A stretch of 64,000 nucleotides of DNA from JBBRHH01 sp963788015. Lineage in GTDB: Bacteria; Planctomycetota; Phycisphaerae; Tepidisphaerales; Tepidisphaeraceae. The position numbers were made by a program, and so were the translations under genes. The stretch covers positions 1,426,001 to 1,490,000 of the forward strand of contig CAWBEY010000012.1 of the NCBI GenBank assembly GCA_963788015.1, read 5' to 3'. The notes below the pieces were generated by a model. That model did no database searches. It saw only the letters and a program-made list of their open reading frames with translations, and had not been told where the DNA came from. Of this stretch, positions 42,177-51,247 are shown piece after piece (position 1 is the stretch's first letter; every line of letters begins with the position of its first letter).

Positions 42177-42763
42177 GACATTTTCAGGAAACGCCTTTTA
42201 AGCAAATTCCTCGCACCAAACCAAGCCGGTGGCCTGCCACGCCACCCGGTTTACCGCACAAAAACAATTGCGCACGGGAAGCGTCGAAGGGCAAAAAGTA
42301 TAAACCCCCCAACCCCAATGTCAATCCTTTGCAAAGTCATCGTTCAACATCGTCGGTCTGTGTTCAACGCGCACGTCCAGGCAATCATCCAGTCAGAGGA
42401 GTTGATGGACGAATTCCTACCCTTCGATCTAACGTGATTGAAAGAATCTGGCCGCACCTCCCCGCCGGCCGCACATGGTACGAGCCTATTGGAGGGGAGT
42501 ATTGACCTAAAAACGACCGCGATTCGACACGATGTGGACGTGACGGGGAATCGACATCCTTTCGACAGGCTCAAATTCGTTGGCCAGGAGGACGCGAAGG
42601 CACGAAGCAAGAGTGAGGAGATTGGCCACGAATTAAGCCCATGGGCACGCATGGAAGAGAGGCGGGGGCGGGTGTGCTGGAGGGGGCGCTTTTTTGGTGC
42701 GTAAAACTTTTCGAAAGGGTCTTGAGGAGGGATGTGAGGATTGACAAGTGTTTAGGCCAAAAA
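42177..42763. other. Non-coding stretch upstream of tRNA-Thr, repeat fragments
   Basis: 587 bases without a convincing gene. It contains a promoter region for the tRNA/tuf operon, presumably, and near 42590-42650 fragments of the GGACGCGAAGGCACGAAG and GGCCACGAATT type, which look like decayed copies of short dispersed repeats. A short open frame at 42438-42704 has repeat-derived composition and no ribosome binding site. Confidence 0.5.
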
Positions 42764-42814
42764 TGAGCTTCCCCACGAATGGTGGCGCGCCCAAAGACAG
42801 GATAATACCTGTTC

Positions 42815-43108
42815 ATGGAGCGAATCATGGCAAAGCGGAAGTTCACACGGGAGTTCAAGATGTCAGCAGTTCAACTAGTCAACCAGCAGGGTTACAGCGT
42901 CAGCCAGGCCGGCAAGAGCCTGGGTGTCGATCCCAGCAGCGTGCGTTACTGGGTGGGTAAGTTCTCGGCCCAGGCGGGAGCGGGTCCCAGCGGCGAGGGA
43001 GCATTGCAGGTGGAGTTGCGGCAGTTGCGCAAGGAGAACGCGCGGCTGACGATGGAGCGTGACATTTTAAAAAAAGCGGCGGTGTTCTTTGCGAAGGAGC
43101 AGCTGTGA
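42815..43108 (+). CDS. IS3-family transposase OrfA
   Basis: A 97-residue helix-turn-helix protein with a C-terminal leucine-rich coiled coil, as in all IS3 elements. It binds the inverted repeats. Near the end, TTTTAAAAAAAGC (43065-43078) is a slippery sequence: a -1 shift there opens an unbroken frame (K-S-G-G-V-L-C-E-G-A-A-V) into OrfB, giving the OrfAB fusion that is the transposase. The stop overlaps the OrfB start by 4 bases. Identical to the OrfA at 6721. Confidence 0.93.
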   Translation: MERIMAKRKFTREFKMSAVQLVNQQGYSVSQAGKSLGVDPSSVRYWVGKFSAQAGAGPSGEGALQVELRQLRKENARLTMERDILKKAAVFFAKEQL

Positions 43109-43965
43109 AGTTCGCCTTCATCAAAGCATCGTTGTGCATGTTTCCAGCAACGGCCTGTTGCGAAGCTCTGGAGGTCAGCCGCTCGGGCTACCATGCCTGG
43201 CTCAAGAGGCCGGTAAGCGATCAAGCCGTCCGCCGGAAGGAACTGGCGGTGAAGATCAAGCAGGTGCATGAGGAGAACCGCAAGGTGTATGGCAGCCCCA
43301 GGATCTTCCAGGCGTTAAAGGCCCAGGGACAAAGCGTCTGTGAGAACACGGTGGCCAAGGTGATGAAAGAGGAGCAGATTCAGGCCAAAAGCAAGAAGAA
43401 GTTCATTCCCCGCACCACCGACAGCTCGCACAATCAGCCGGTGGCCGACAACCTCCTGGACCGGCAGTTTGAAGCAGCGCTGCCCAATCAGAAGTGGGCG
43501 GTGGACATCACGTATATTCCCACCGATGAAGGATGGATGTACCTGGCGGGGGTGATTGACCTGTGCTCGCGGAAGATCGTCGGCTGGTCGATGGGAGAGG
43601 GCATGAAGGTGGACCTGGTGAGCGATGCACTGTTCATGGCCATCGCTCACCGCCGGCCCCAGGATGGTTTGCTGCATCACAGTGATCGGGGCGTGCAGTA
43701 CAGCAGTGAGGATTACCGGCATATGCTGGACCTGCACGGCATGACCTGCAGCATGAGCGGCAAGGGAGACTGCTGGGACAATGCCTGCATCGAGAGTTTC
43801 TGGGGCACGCTCAAGACGGAACTGGTGAACCATGAGCGGTATGCGACCAGAGAGGAGGCGCGAAGATCGATCTTTGAGTACATCGAAGTGTTCTACAATC
43901 GCAAGCGTCTGCACAGCTCGTTAGGATACAAGAGCCCCGAAGCGTTCGAGGCCAGTCTCAGTTAA
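43105..43965 (+). CDS. IS3-family transposase OrfB (DDE)
   Basis: A 286-residue integrase-like catalytic protein. The DDE residues are in W-A-V-D-I-T-Y-I-P-T, L-L-H-H-S-D-R-G-V-Q-Y and W-D-N-A-C-I-E-S-F-W-G-T-L-K-T-E, followed by the typical end Y-N-R-K-R-L-H-S-S-L-G-Y-K-S-P. An N-terminal HTH-like part (C-E-A-L-E-V-S-R-S-G-Y-H-A-W) and a linker (K-K-F-I-P-R-T-T) are also standard. GTG start, in the -1 frame relative to OrfA, normally made as the OrfAB fusion. No defect seen. Confidence 0.95.
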   Translation: MKFAFIKASLCMFPATACCEALEVSRSGYHAWLKRPVSDQAVRRKELAVKIKQVHEENRKVYGSPRIFQALKAQGQSVCENTVAKVMKEEQIQAKSKKKFIPRTTDSSHNQPVADNLLDRQFEAALPNQKWAVDITYIPTDEGWMYLAGVIDLCSRKIVGWSMGEGMKVDLVSDALFMAIAHRRPQDGLLHHSDRGVQYSSEDYRHMLDLHGMTCSMSGKGDCWDNACIESFWGTLKTELVNHERYATREEARRSIFEYIEVFYNRKRLHSSLGYKSPEAFEASLS

Positions 43966-44310
43966 TCACGGCGCCCCCACCGTTCGTGGGGAAGCTCAAA
44001 ACGCTGGAACAAACCCTCCCCAAAGCGCCCCCGGAATCTCCCTCTTTTCTCCCCCTTGTCTCCCTCTTTTTGACCTGAAATCTCCCCTGTTTCTCCCCGG
44101 AATCTCCCCGCTTCGACAGGGTCGAATTCTTTCACCGCGGAGTCACCGAGGCACGGAGGAAGAGAGGATTTGGTTGTGGAGTCGGGGAGGAGACTGGGCT
44201 GTCGGTGATGGGGGGTTTGAGTTTGTTTTGTTATGGTGCTTGCGGACACGGGCGGGGTGCGGCGGGGCGCCCGTGCCACTCAGTTAATGACGAAACGGGG
44301 GAGTTGGAGT

Positions 44311-44520
44311 GAGCCCCGGATGTGCATCCGGGGTTCCGCTTTTGAAGATTCGATTTCGAAGCTGCGGAAAGCTACCGCTTTTGAAGGTTCGATTTATCGA
44401 ATCTGCTACAGCTATTCACTTGCCAAAGAACACTGCGGCTGGCTTTGGGGAGAGATTGGTTGTTCCCTTCCTTTTTGGCTGGCCGGAGCTTCCGTAGGGG
44501 AAGCTAACATTATGCTACCA
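44311..44520 (+). repeat. Compound dispersed repeat, copy A
   Basis: Begins with the palindrome CCCCGGATGTGCATCCGGGG, continues with TTGAAGATTCG, TCGAATCTGCT, GCTATTCACTTG and AAAGAACACT, and ends with GGAGCTTCCG-AGGGGAAGCTAACATTA, itself a small hairpin. The same blocks in the same order occur at 59501-59652. Confidence 0.8.
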
Positions 44521-44775
44521 TATAGTGGGAGAGGATTCAAGGGAGAATCAGGGATTTTGGCCACAGATTCACACGGATGAACACAGATGGGGAGGGAGTG
44601 AAGCGGTGAGGGCGGGGCGGTTCGCGGAGAAGGGCGGCGGCCGGCGGTTTTGTGCAAAGCGCCGAAAAGGTGTGCGCAATTGGGTTGGGCGTTGGTTTTC
44701 GGGGGCGTGTTTTTCTTAAGTGTGGTGGCGGCCGATGGTTTAATCGAGGTGGGGGTGGTGCAGGGTGCAAAAAAA

Positions 44776-44884
44776 ACCGACCACAAAGCGACCACTAACC
44801 GACCACCAACCGACACATAACCGACCACCAACCGACCATGAACCGACCACCAACCGACTACCAACCGACCACCAAACGACCACC
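44776..44884 (+). repeat. 11-base tandem array, ACCGACCACCA type
   Basis: Roughly ten degenerate units of AACCGACCACC with single-base changes (CATGA, CTACCA). No conserved spacers, so not a CRISPR array. Confidence 0.85.
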
Positions 44885-45417
44885 TGCTTGAACGCGGAAT
44901 TTGGACGGCGGAATGGTGAGCTGGGGAGCGGGGATCCAGCCGCGAGGCGCTTTTTGGGCAGGGTCAGGGCAGGCTGAGACGACGAGGCGGACGCGGAGAG
45001 ATTACAGCTTTGACGAGGGCTCGCGGGGGATTGGATGGAGGTGGGCATGGAGCACTTCCTGATCGGATTACTGCATCAGTGTCATCCTAACATAGGCCAT
45101 ACATGCGAGCAAGGGGAATGTTTGGGTTGGTGAGTTTTTTGTGATGGGATGAGGGATGAGGGATGAGGGGTTTCTGGTGCGCGGTGGGAGAGACGCGGGA
45201 GGCGGGATTTGGCGAGGTGGGATTTGGTTTTGTAGTGGAGGTTATGAAGTTGAGCTCGGTTTTCGCCGACGAGGAGGCGAACCCTCCACAGCCGGATGCG
45301 GCCGCTCTTGGCGATCTGGCTGGGGAGGGGTGACTTGGTCGCGCCAAGGCACCACTCTTAACGCCGCTTATTCTGCAATGATCATCGCTGAGTTGGGAAG
45401 GGTATTTTTAGAACGTC

Positions 45418-48400
45418 TTAGATGAAGAGTCGGTAGTCGTAGGACACTGGCCCAAATCGATTCAGCAATTTACTTAATTGGGCAATTTGCTTCGAAGAAT
45501 CGACCGTAGCCGGAAGGTGAGAATACAAATCGGCTGAGTTCCAGTTCATTTTCGACAGACCAAGGATTTCTTGTGCTAAGACGGTAAGCTCAGTCGTTCC
45601 CGCATGGCGTCGCACCAGAACGGGAGCCGGAATACGGCGCTTCCCTTTGAAGTAAGGCCGGGTTCCTTGTAGTGCTCCAGTCGCTCCATGAATCCACAAC
45701 AGTGCCGAATACTCATCGAGTCGAATGACAGTACCCCGTCGGACAGGGTACGTGTCTTGCTGCAAGCCATCGTCAGCGACGACTGATGCAACATAACGCA
45801 TTGCGTCGTCAACGTTGATCTCGACCATGTCGATGTTCGAAATGCCAGTTAACCCTTCGCGCAGACCATCGCGCTCGTCGCGAAGAAAAGGGGTGAGTTT
45901 GTGAAGGACAATTCGCGATGGGATTTTGTGATATGTCTCAAAGAAAAGCTGACGAACGGTATCGCCAACCCGGCAGGCATCTTCCTTTGACATGTGTGGA
46001 TTTCTGTTAATCCAGGTTGGCGACTCAATCTGGCTCAGCCGATATTGTAAACCTTCCCCTTGTGCGTTGTACAAGTGACTGCAACCTAAGGTGATCTGCT
46101 TTCCCCGCTCTGCACGACGATCAATGCTGTGGCCGATGCCGACAAATGCCGTGTCGTCGGCCAATGAGTTGAGCACCCACGGTGTGCGCATCGCCTTGAC
46201 GTAAAATGCCAAGGACAGCCACCACCAAATTCGACACTGCTGCCCCAAACCGAGCGTATGTTGTTCGAGGAATTGTGATGACATACCTTTCTGAACACAG
46301 AAAGCCTTGACAAAGTCATGCAGGTCAAATGTTTCGGTGTCTGTCTCAAAGCGACGAAAGTGCTTCCATCGTTCCGGAATAAAGATGAGTACCACGTCGG
46401 GCTTATGTCCGGCTTGGAGCTGATTGATACACCGAACCAGATAATCGGCGCATTCACGCGATCCTTTTTCTGGGAGATGGCGCGGTGATCTCGGGACATA
46501 CCGCCCATCCGTCCGTGCCGATTTGTGGAACTTCGAGCGGCACGTGGAACGCCTTTTCAAACCCAGGATAGTCCAATAGATAGTCAGCTTCGGTAGAGGC
46601 GGGCTTGGACACTACGGAACTTTTTTGCAGATATGCCGCAAGGATGCGCGACTCTGCTTTTGGACAGATCACCCCGACGCGAATCCGCGATGCTAGTCCA
46701 TTTTGCGTCAATGAAAAATCAAAGGGGCGGTTCTTGAGTAAGCCGCGCAATGGATGAGAATCTGTCGCTGTGGGCTTTCCCGCTATTCCCACGAACCGTA
46801 ATGGCGGTTCTTTCACGACTGTTCCAGCATACAGGATGTTCCTTCCAAACTTGGCCACATTGATCGCATCATGTGCGAGCGTAGCGTTTCGGATTTCTGC
46901 CAAAACGGGTGCATGACTGACGCTAAAGCGAAAGGCTGACGCGGAACTCGGCGGAAATTCTATCACGGTTGGACTACTCGGAATTAATTTAGTGCGCCAG
47001 CGATCCAGTTCTTCGTTGAATTTGTGATTGTGCTGCCAACCGAATACTTCCATTTTGACAGGCAGGCCCTCATCTTTGGATACTTCTTTTCCTTGAAAGT
47101 CTCCAACCACGACAGATGGCTTTAAGACTAGGAAGAGCTTGACTCCGATCCGTCGGAGGAACAGTACGGCAGACCGATAGATGCGATACTGCTTGCCGCC
47201 GCGCGTTCTTGTCTCATAACTTGTTCGCTCGGATAGCCGATTGCGTTCATCGGTGTTTAGAGCGAGTTTATCGGCCAACGACTTGACAACAGTTCGCAAT
47301 AGAAGCGACATCATTGCGCTGTCGTCGTGCCGAATATCTTCATCACCGATCGGTGTCCGCTCGATGGTTTTGACACCGGCGTCCGAAAAAGCTGCGCGGA
47401 CTTCATCTGCAAGGCCGAAAGCCAAAACTCGGCGAAGATATCCGTCGCTTCCAGTGGGAGTATTGGTCGTCGGAAGTTTCTTCCGGTACGGCACCGCGAC
47501 AAATCCATGATTACGAGCAACCTGTCGAACCCACTCCCAAGACTTCTCTGTGGGCCAATTTTGAATTTCTAGTGAAAGAACTTCGCTTGGAATGGTGATC
47601 TCAAAGGCGTTGCTTTTGACGATTCCACTAATGGGAGCAGAAGCGATTGTAAACGGTGACCGCGAGAAGCGTGCCGTTTCAAGGGCCTTACTAAGAATCT
47701 CTTCGTACTGCTTGCGCTGTGCTGCAGTCAAGCAAAAGCGAGCAAGACGGGATGTGACATCGTCAAAGCCCGACGTTGGCACAAAGTACGCAGTTCGAGC
47801 GTTGGCCTTAGCAACAGCCAACAGGTGTTGGACCGACGCTGGAATTGCATCACCGAATCCACACCAGTACAAGGTCCCGGTACCGGCTAGCGAGTATGCC
47901 GTTGTGAGCGTCTCCATGATCGAATGATCACGGCCACTGTAACCGCATACAATCAGCGAAACGTCCTTCGTCAGCTCGACCAGGGCTTGTAGAAGCTTTG
48001 CCTCTTGGTCGGGAAGCTCGCCGGCCGTGTTCTTCAGCGGGTCATAACGGTAGTCGCCATGCATTGCGACACTGACAATTTCCCCCTTTGCCGATTGGCG
48101 AAAGACCCGGTGTTGGGAATCCATACCGATTTCTACGGGAGTCAATGAAAAATTTGCGGCCGCACGGGACGTCAAGTTGTCAAAATTGGTTGTCCAAACG
48201 GAGCGAACGATTTCAGCTTCCGCCATTGCGCAGACAAATTGGTATCCAACGTGTGGCTTCGCCGCTTGGATTTTGGATTGGAAATATGGCGCCGATTTTC
48301 CGCAAGCGGGTAACACTCCTCAATATAATGGCTGTATTCTTCGTCAGCGCCCTCGGAGGGATAGCCGCCTTTGGCGTCCAGCCAACTCTGAATTCGCTTT

Positions 48401-48624
48401 TTGACGGAAGGGAGGGAGAGCTCTGCAAACTGATCTTCCAGCCCCGAATTATTGGTCAAGAAAATATCTCGCTTCCACTCCCAAATACATAGCCCAGCGG
48501 AGGGTATGCCAGAAGTGATGGATGCACCGGCACCGAGAAACATTGCGTGAGGCGACGTCTTTTTGATGCCGACGGCCCGGACAAAGGCGTCCAATGGGAG
48601 CGTTAATATCATTGGCTCATTCAT
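45418..48624 (-). CDS. Single-chain SIR2-APAZ-PIWI short prokaryotic Argonaute (two frame breaks)
   Basis: About 1,068 residues read across one-base breaks near 48290 and 46465. N-terminal SIR2 domain (about 1-280): G-A-G-A-S-I-T-S-G-I-P at 31-41, W-T-T-N-F-D-N-L, V-A-M-H-G-D-Y and C-G-Y-S-G-R-D-H-S, all NAD-binding/hydrolysis motifs. Middle APAZ region (about 300-610), poorly conserved, ending Y-P-G-F-E-K-A-F-H-V-P-L. C-terminal MID-PIWI (about 620-1068): V-V-L-I-F-I-P-E-R-W, C-R-I-W-W-W-L-S-L-A-F-Y-V-K, G-C-S-H-L-Y-N-A-Q-G-E-G, R-L-F-I at the very end. The PIWI catalytic acids are missing (F-V-G-I-G-H-S-I-D), as in all short Argonautes. Known for the family: a guide-bound Argonaute senses plasmid or phage nucleic acid and the SIR2 domain then destroys NAD+. 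Start ATG 48624 with AGGGA in front. SIR2-APAZ is often a separate gene; here it is fused. Confidence 0.92.
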
Positions 48625-48711
48625 TCCGAGATTCCCTGAAGAAGTGAACGGATGTTACCAGAGCTTTGGCGTGACACCCAAATCCTAGAGGAGTGAACGC
48701 GGCGAGAATGT

Positions 48712-48717
48712 GATTAT
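48712..48717 (-). promoter_or_regulatory. Possible -10 box of the SIR2-APAZ-PIWI gene
   Basis: A perfect TATAAT on the minus strand, 88 bases before the ATG. No good -35 box is seen at the right distance, so control by an activator or an extended promoter is possible. Tentative. Confidence 0.3.
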
Positions 48718-48803
48718 ATACGGCTTGGATGTGTGGCACAGACTCAACATTTGCCGGACCACTGAAATGACTGGCAAGCCTTGAGAAATACAGGATCCCC
48801 GGA

Positions 48804-48956
48804 GACCTCACTGACTCCCCACCCGTTATTATGCTATTCGATATGATCCGAGTATCTGAAAAGATTGAGTCTGAATTTTGAGTTGTCCTACTTTGGGAGA
48901 CGCTGATGACCGTGTCCGGCGACCTCACTAACTCGGGCTCGCGACCTTACTGACGC
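48804..48956 (+). repeat. Three direct repeats GACCT(C/T)ACT(G/A)AC(T/G)C
   Basis: 14-base sites at 48804-48817, 48921-48934 and 48943-48956. The last two are exactly 22 bases apart (two helical turns) and lie just before the promoter of the winged-helix gene; the first is closer to the Argonaute. They look like operator sites, or like the repeated ends of a lost transposon. Confidence 0.55.
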
Positions 48957-48992
48957 AGGGTGGAGACACTGCTGTCGCACGCCGGGGGGTTG

Positions 48993-49020
48993 TTGAGCGG
49001 TGATCAGATAGTTTTAATAT
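48993..49020 (+). promoter_or_regulatory. Possible promoter of the winged-helix gene
   Basis: TTGAGC and TAATAT separated by 16 bases, about 20 bases before the AAGGAG ribosome binding site of the gene at 49041. Confidence 0.35.
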
Positions 49021-49040
49021 CCCCTCATCAAGGAGCAGTC

Positions 49041-49520
49041 ATGAGCGCAGTAGGTGTAGTAAAGTCGCGGCCAACACTGAAGGTGAACGAAAAAAAGTGG
49101 TCCAAGACGTTGATGGACGCTGGCTGGACGGCCCTCCCCTCGGTGATCCTCGACCGGCAGCAGGCGCTTGGCCTATCTGCTCTCGACCTGAACATCCTGT
49201 TGCATATTGCCAAGCACTGGTGGGAAGCAGACGACTTACCGTTTCCTGGGAAAAAGTCGATTGCCGCGTGTATCGGTGTGACGCCTCGTACCGTCCAGCG
49301 CCGGATCGCAGCGATGGAGGCAGATGGCTTGATAAAGCGGGTCGTCCGTAGGTCGTCGCTGGGTGGTCAGAAGACCAATGCCTACGATTTTGCCGGACTT
49401 ATTGCAGAGGTAACGCCGTACGCAGAGGAGGCTATCAAGGCTAAGGAAGAGGCGCAGGAAGAGAAACGGGCAAGGCTAACGCGGAAAGGGCTACTACCCC
49501 GAATGAAGATTGCCAGGTGA
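49041..49520 (+). CDS. Winged helix-turn-helix DNA-binding protein
   Basis: A 159-residue protein. The core, L-G-L-S-A-L-D-L-N-I-L-L-H-I-A-K-H-W-W, then A-A-C-I-G-V-T-P-R-T-V-Q-R-R-I-A-A-M and the wing V-V-R-R-S-S-L-G-G-Q-K-T-N, is a winged helix of the kind seen in replication initiators of plasmids and phages and in regulators of mobile islands. The C-terminus is a charged coiled coil (A-K-E-E-A-Q-E-E-K-R-A). The ATG at 49041 is preceded by a perfect AAGGAG. It is divergent from the Argonaute gene; the repeats between them make it a candidate regulator. A replication protein of an integrated element is the alternative. Confidence 0.75.
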   Translation: MSAVGVVKSRPTLKVNEKKWSKTLMDAGWTALPSVILDRQQALGLSALDLNILLHIAKHWWEADDLPFPGKKSIAACIGVTPRTVQRRIAAMEADGLIKRVVRRSSLGGQKTNAYDFAGLIAEVTPYAEEAIKAKEEAQEEKRARLTRKGLLPRMKIAR

Positions 49521-49722
49521 TCGTGATAACGCTGGTGGGCCAGTTGGTGACGTGCGGTCAAGGTACCTGACACCGCATGATGCGAGCCTTCCAAAAGCTC
49601 GCGGGGCAGACTCCAGATCTGCTTCCCCAATCTGTCCGACCAGTCGTCCATTTCATCGCTGCTATGGGCCGATGCCGGTCGATACCCTGCCACATCCGTC
49701 CGGATTACAGCAGGGTTTCGAG

Positions 49723-49928
49723 TTAATCGTGGGTGAGGTCGCAATCGCGAAGGATTTGGGCGAGCAAGCCGGGGTCGATGATTTCGCCGACGTGGACGGG
49801 AACGGTCGTCACTCGGCGTCGGCGTGACGGAGACGGTGATGACTGCCCTGGGTGCGAATGTCGTTGAAGCCAGCCTTCTTCAGGGCGCGAATGAGTTGTT
49901 TTCCGGTGAGTCGCTTGCGGCGCGGCAT
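49723..49928 (-). CDS. hicA: HicA toxin (mRNA interferase), one frame break
   Basis: About 68 residues of a dsRBD-like toxin that cuts mRNA. M-P-R-R-K-R-L-T-G-K-Q-L-I-R-A-L-K-K-A-G-F, then Q-G-S-H-H-R-L-R-H with the catalytic histidine, and after a single-base break near 49815 V-T-T-V-P-V-H-V-G-E-I-I-D-P-G-L. The conserved G-S-H-x and the P-V-H end are typical. The ATG overlaps the hicB stop by one base, the usual coupling. Its antitoxin gene is destroyed by an insertion (see hicB), so the toxin must be inactive, silenced or controlled elsewhere. Confidence 0.75.
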
Positions 49929-50045
49929 CAGGCCACCTGGACCTGTTGCACGGCGATGAATTTTCGGCGGGGCGGGCGCGGCTGGTCGGCGAGGCAGAGC
50001 GTGATGGCCTCGGCAACGCGTTTGGTGAGCATGTCCAACGACCTA
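49928..50045 (-). pseudogene. hicB: HicB antitoxin, 3' part cut off by the IS630 element
   Basis: Reads R-S-L-D-M-L-T-K-R-V-A-E-A-I-T-L-C-L-A-D-Q and ends K-F-I-A-V-Q-Q-V-Q-V-A, the C-terminal DNA-binding part of HicB. It stops abruptly at the TA (50044-50045) where the IS630 element begins. Joined to the 5' part at 51250 across the element, with one TA removed, it gives an open frame. Confidence 0.8.
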
Positions 50046-51247
50046 AATAACCTTGCGCAATCAGTGTATCCATAGTTGTCGCTTCACGCTGCCTTTGCCG
50101 CCACGCGGGTCTGGCGGTTGCGGGCAACCATGTACAGAACCACCTCCCGCATCAACTGCTCCATTGCCTCACAGCGATGGTTGCGGGTGACGTTGGCGTG
50201 CAGGTCCAGCCACACCCGCTCGATCCTGTTGTGCTGCGGGCAGTAAGGCGGCAAAAAGTGCAGCACCACCCGCCCCTCCAGCGCCTCCACCGCGCTGCGG
50301 CTGATCTTCGAGTCGTGAATCTTGAAGTTGTCCAGCACCACGTGGATCACCGACGCCCCCGCGTACGTCTGGCCGGCCAGCTTCCTGAGCATCTGAATGA
50401 ACAGCAGGCTGTTTTTCTTCTGCGCTTTCACCCACGCCAGCAGGCCGCTTTTGGCATCCATGACCCCGCACAGGTAACGCTTCTGGTTCTGGCCTGGCGT
50501 GGGCACCTCCTTTTGCTGACCTTTGTTCATCCAGTCACAGCCGATCTTAGGATTCAGGTGAATGTCCACCTCATCCAGGTACACCGCCACCTGGCCTGGC
50601 CCAAGCGACGAGAGCATCTCCTGAATCTGCTCCAAACGCCTTTGTTTACGCCCATTTTCCCACGGGCAGCCCACCACCGGACGCGGTCTGCCCAGCCTTG
50701 CTCCAATCCTCTTGAGCACCCGGCTCATGGTCCCGACGCTGATGAACACGCCGGTGAGCATGGCCATCACCTTCACCAGCAGTTCCTGCGTCCAGGTGGG
50801 CCGGGGGTAGCCGTAGGACTGCGGAGAGTCCCGCTCCAGCACCTGGCGGAGCGTGGAGCAGAACCATTCGTCTGCCTTCAGGTTGCCGTTGTCTTCCCGG
50901 CGGTCGTAGAGACCGGCGATGCCCCAGTCGCGAAAGTGGCCAAAGACCCTGTTGACCCACGACAAGCTCAGCCCCACCGCCTCGGAAACAGCGGGGCGGG
51001 TCTGGCCTTTTGCGATGAGCAGCACAACCTGGCAGCGCTGGGCCAGGGCTTTATCTTTGGTGCGGCGGTGCAGACGGCGGAGGCGGAGCTTGACGTTGCG
51101 TTCCAGACGAAAGACGATCTGCGGCATTGGGGACTCCTTTTGCTGGTGAATTGCTTGATACAACCACCTACATTAGGAGTCTCCTTTTCACTGAAAAGGC
51201 CGTTTTTGAGGACAATTCCTATCAGCGCGCATTTGCGCAAAGCTATT
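50046..51247 (-). mobile_element. IS630-family element inserted in hicB
   Basis: 1,202 bases flanked by a TA on both sides (50044-50045 and 51248-51249), the known IS630 target duplication. The ends form imperfect inverted repeats: AATAACCTTGCGCAATCAGT left, AATAGCTTTGCGCAAATGCG reversed on the right. One transposase gene inside. The host gene is restored when the element and one TA are taken out. Confidence 0.9.
50084..51127 (-). CDS. IS630-family transposase
   Basis: A 347-residue DDE transposase. The N-terminal helix-turn-helix part reads G-Q-T-R-P-A-V-S-E-A-V-G-L-S-L-S-W-V-N. The catalytic acids lie in V-A-V-Y-L-D-E-V-D-I-H, V-I-H-V-V-L-D-N-F-K-I-H and C-P-Q-H-N-R-I-E-R-V-W-L, the standard D-D-E layout of the family. 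No frame break, so it should be active. I chose the ATG at 51127 with AAGGAG in front, not the upstream start at 51163, which lies in the end of the element. Confidence 0.93.
   Translation of the reverse strand: MPQIVFRLERNVKLRLRRLHRRTKDKALAQRCQVVLLIAKGQTRPAVSEAVGLSLSWVNRVFGHFRDWGIAGLYDRREDNGNLKADEWFCSTLRQVLERDSPQSYGYPRPTWTQELLVKVMAMLTGVFISVGTMSRVLKRIGARLGRPRPVVGCPWENGRKQRRLEQIQEMLSSLGPGQVAVYLDEVDIHLNPKIGCDWMNKGQQKEVPTPGQNQKRYLCGVMDAKSGLLAWVKAQKKNSLLFIQMLRKLAGQTYAGASVIHVVLDNFKIHDSKISRSAVEALEGRVVLHFLPPYCPQHNRIERVWLDLHANVTRNHRCEAMEQLMREVVLYMVARNRQTRVAAKAA

Larger units (their letters stand above)
42764..43998 (+). mobile_element. IS3-family insertion sequence, intact
   Basis: 1,235 bases with imperfect terminal inverted repeats of about 27 bases (TGAGCTTCCCCACGAAtGG left, the same with CGG on the right, reversed). 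Both ends are flanked by AAA, a possible 3-base target duplication, though A-rich DNA makes this uncertain. It carries orfA and orfB with an A7G slippery run. Both genes are complete, so the element is probably active. A deleted copy lies at 6669. Confidence 0.93.
43999..45417. other. Gene-free, repeat-rich stretch downstream of the IS3 element
   Basis: About 1,420 bases with no credible gene. It contains, in order: a pyrimidine-rich run of CTCCC repeats (44025-44120), a fragment of the TTTCACCGCGGAG...GGCACGGAGG type (44130-44165), a GCGGGGCGCCCGTG hairpin near 44265, the compound repeat at 44311-44520, a CCACAGATTCACACGGATG fragment (44560), the 11-base array at 44776-44884, and a GA-rich stretch (45140-45240). 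Open frames here are made of repeats and lack ribosome binding sites. Confidence 0.7.

Noticed and set aside
42438..42704. 88-codon open frame before the IS3 element
   Set aside because: Composition matches dispersed repeat fragments; no ribosome binding site and no recognisable domain.
43065..43080. A7G run in the IS3 element as another sequencing error
   Set aside because: In IS3 elements this run is the programmed -1 frameshift site between orfA and orfB, and it is identical in both copies.
44776..44884. CRISPR array
   Set aside because: The units are 11 bases, contiguous and degenerate, with no spacers of constant length and no cas genes.
48617..48928. 103-codon open frame upstream of the Argonaute start
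   Set aside because: It overlaps the Argonaute start in another frame, has no motif and covers the promoter and the repeated sites.
49521..49722. A gene between the winged-helix gene and hicA
   Set aside because: Open frames on either strand here have no start signal or known motif; at most a decayed fragment.
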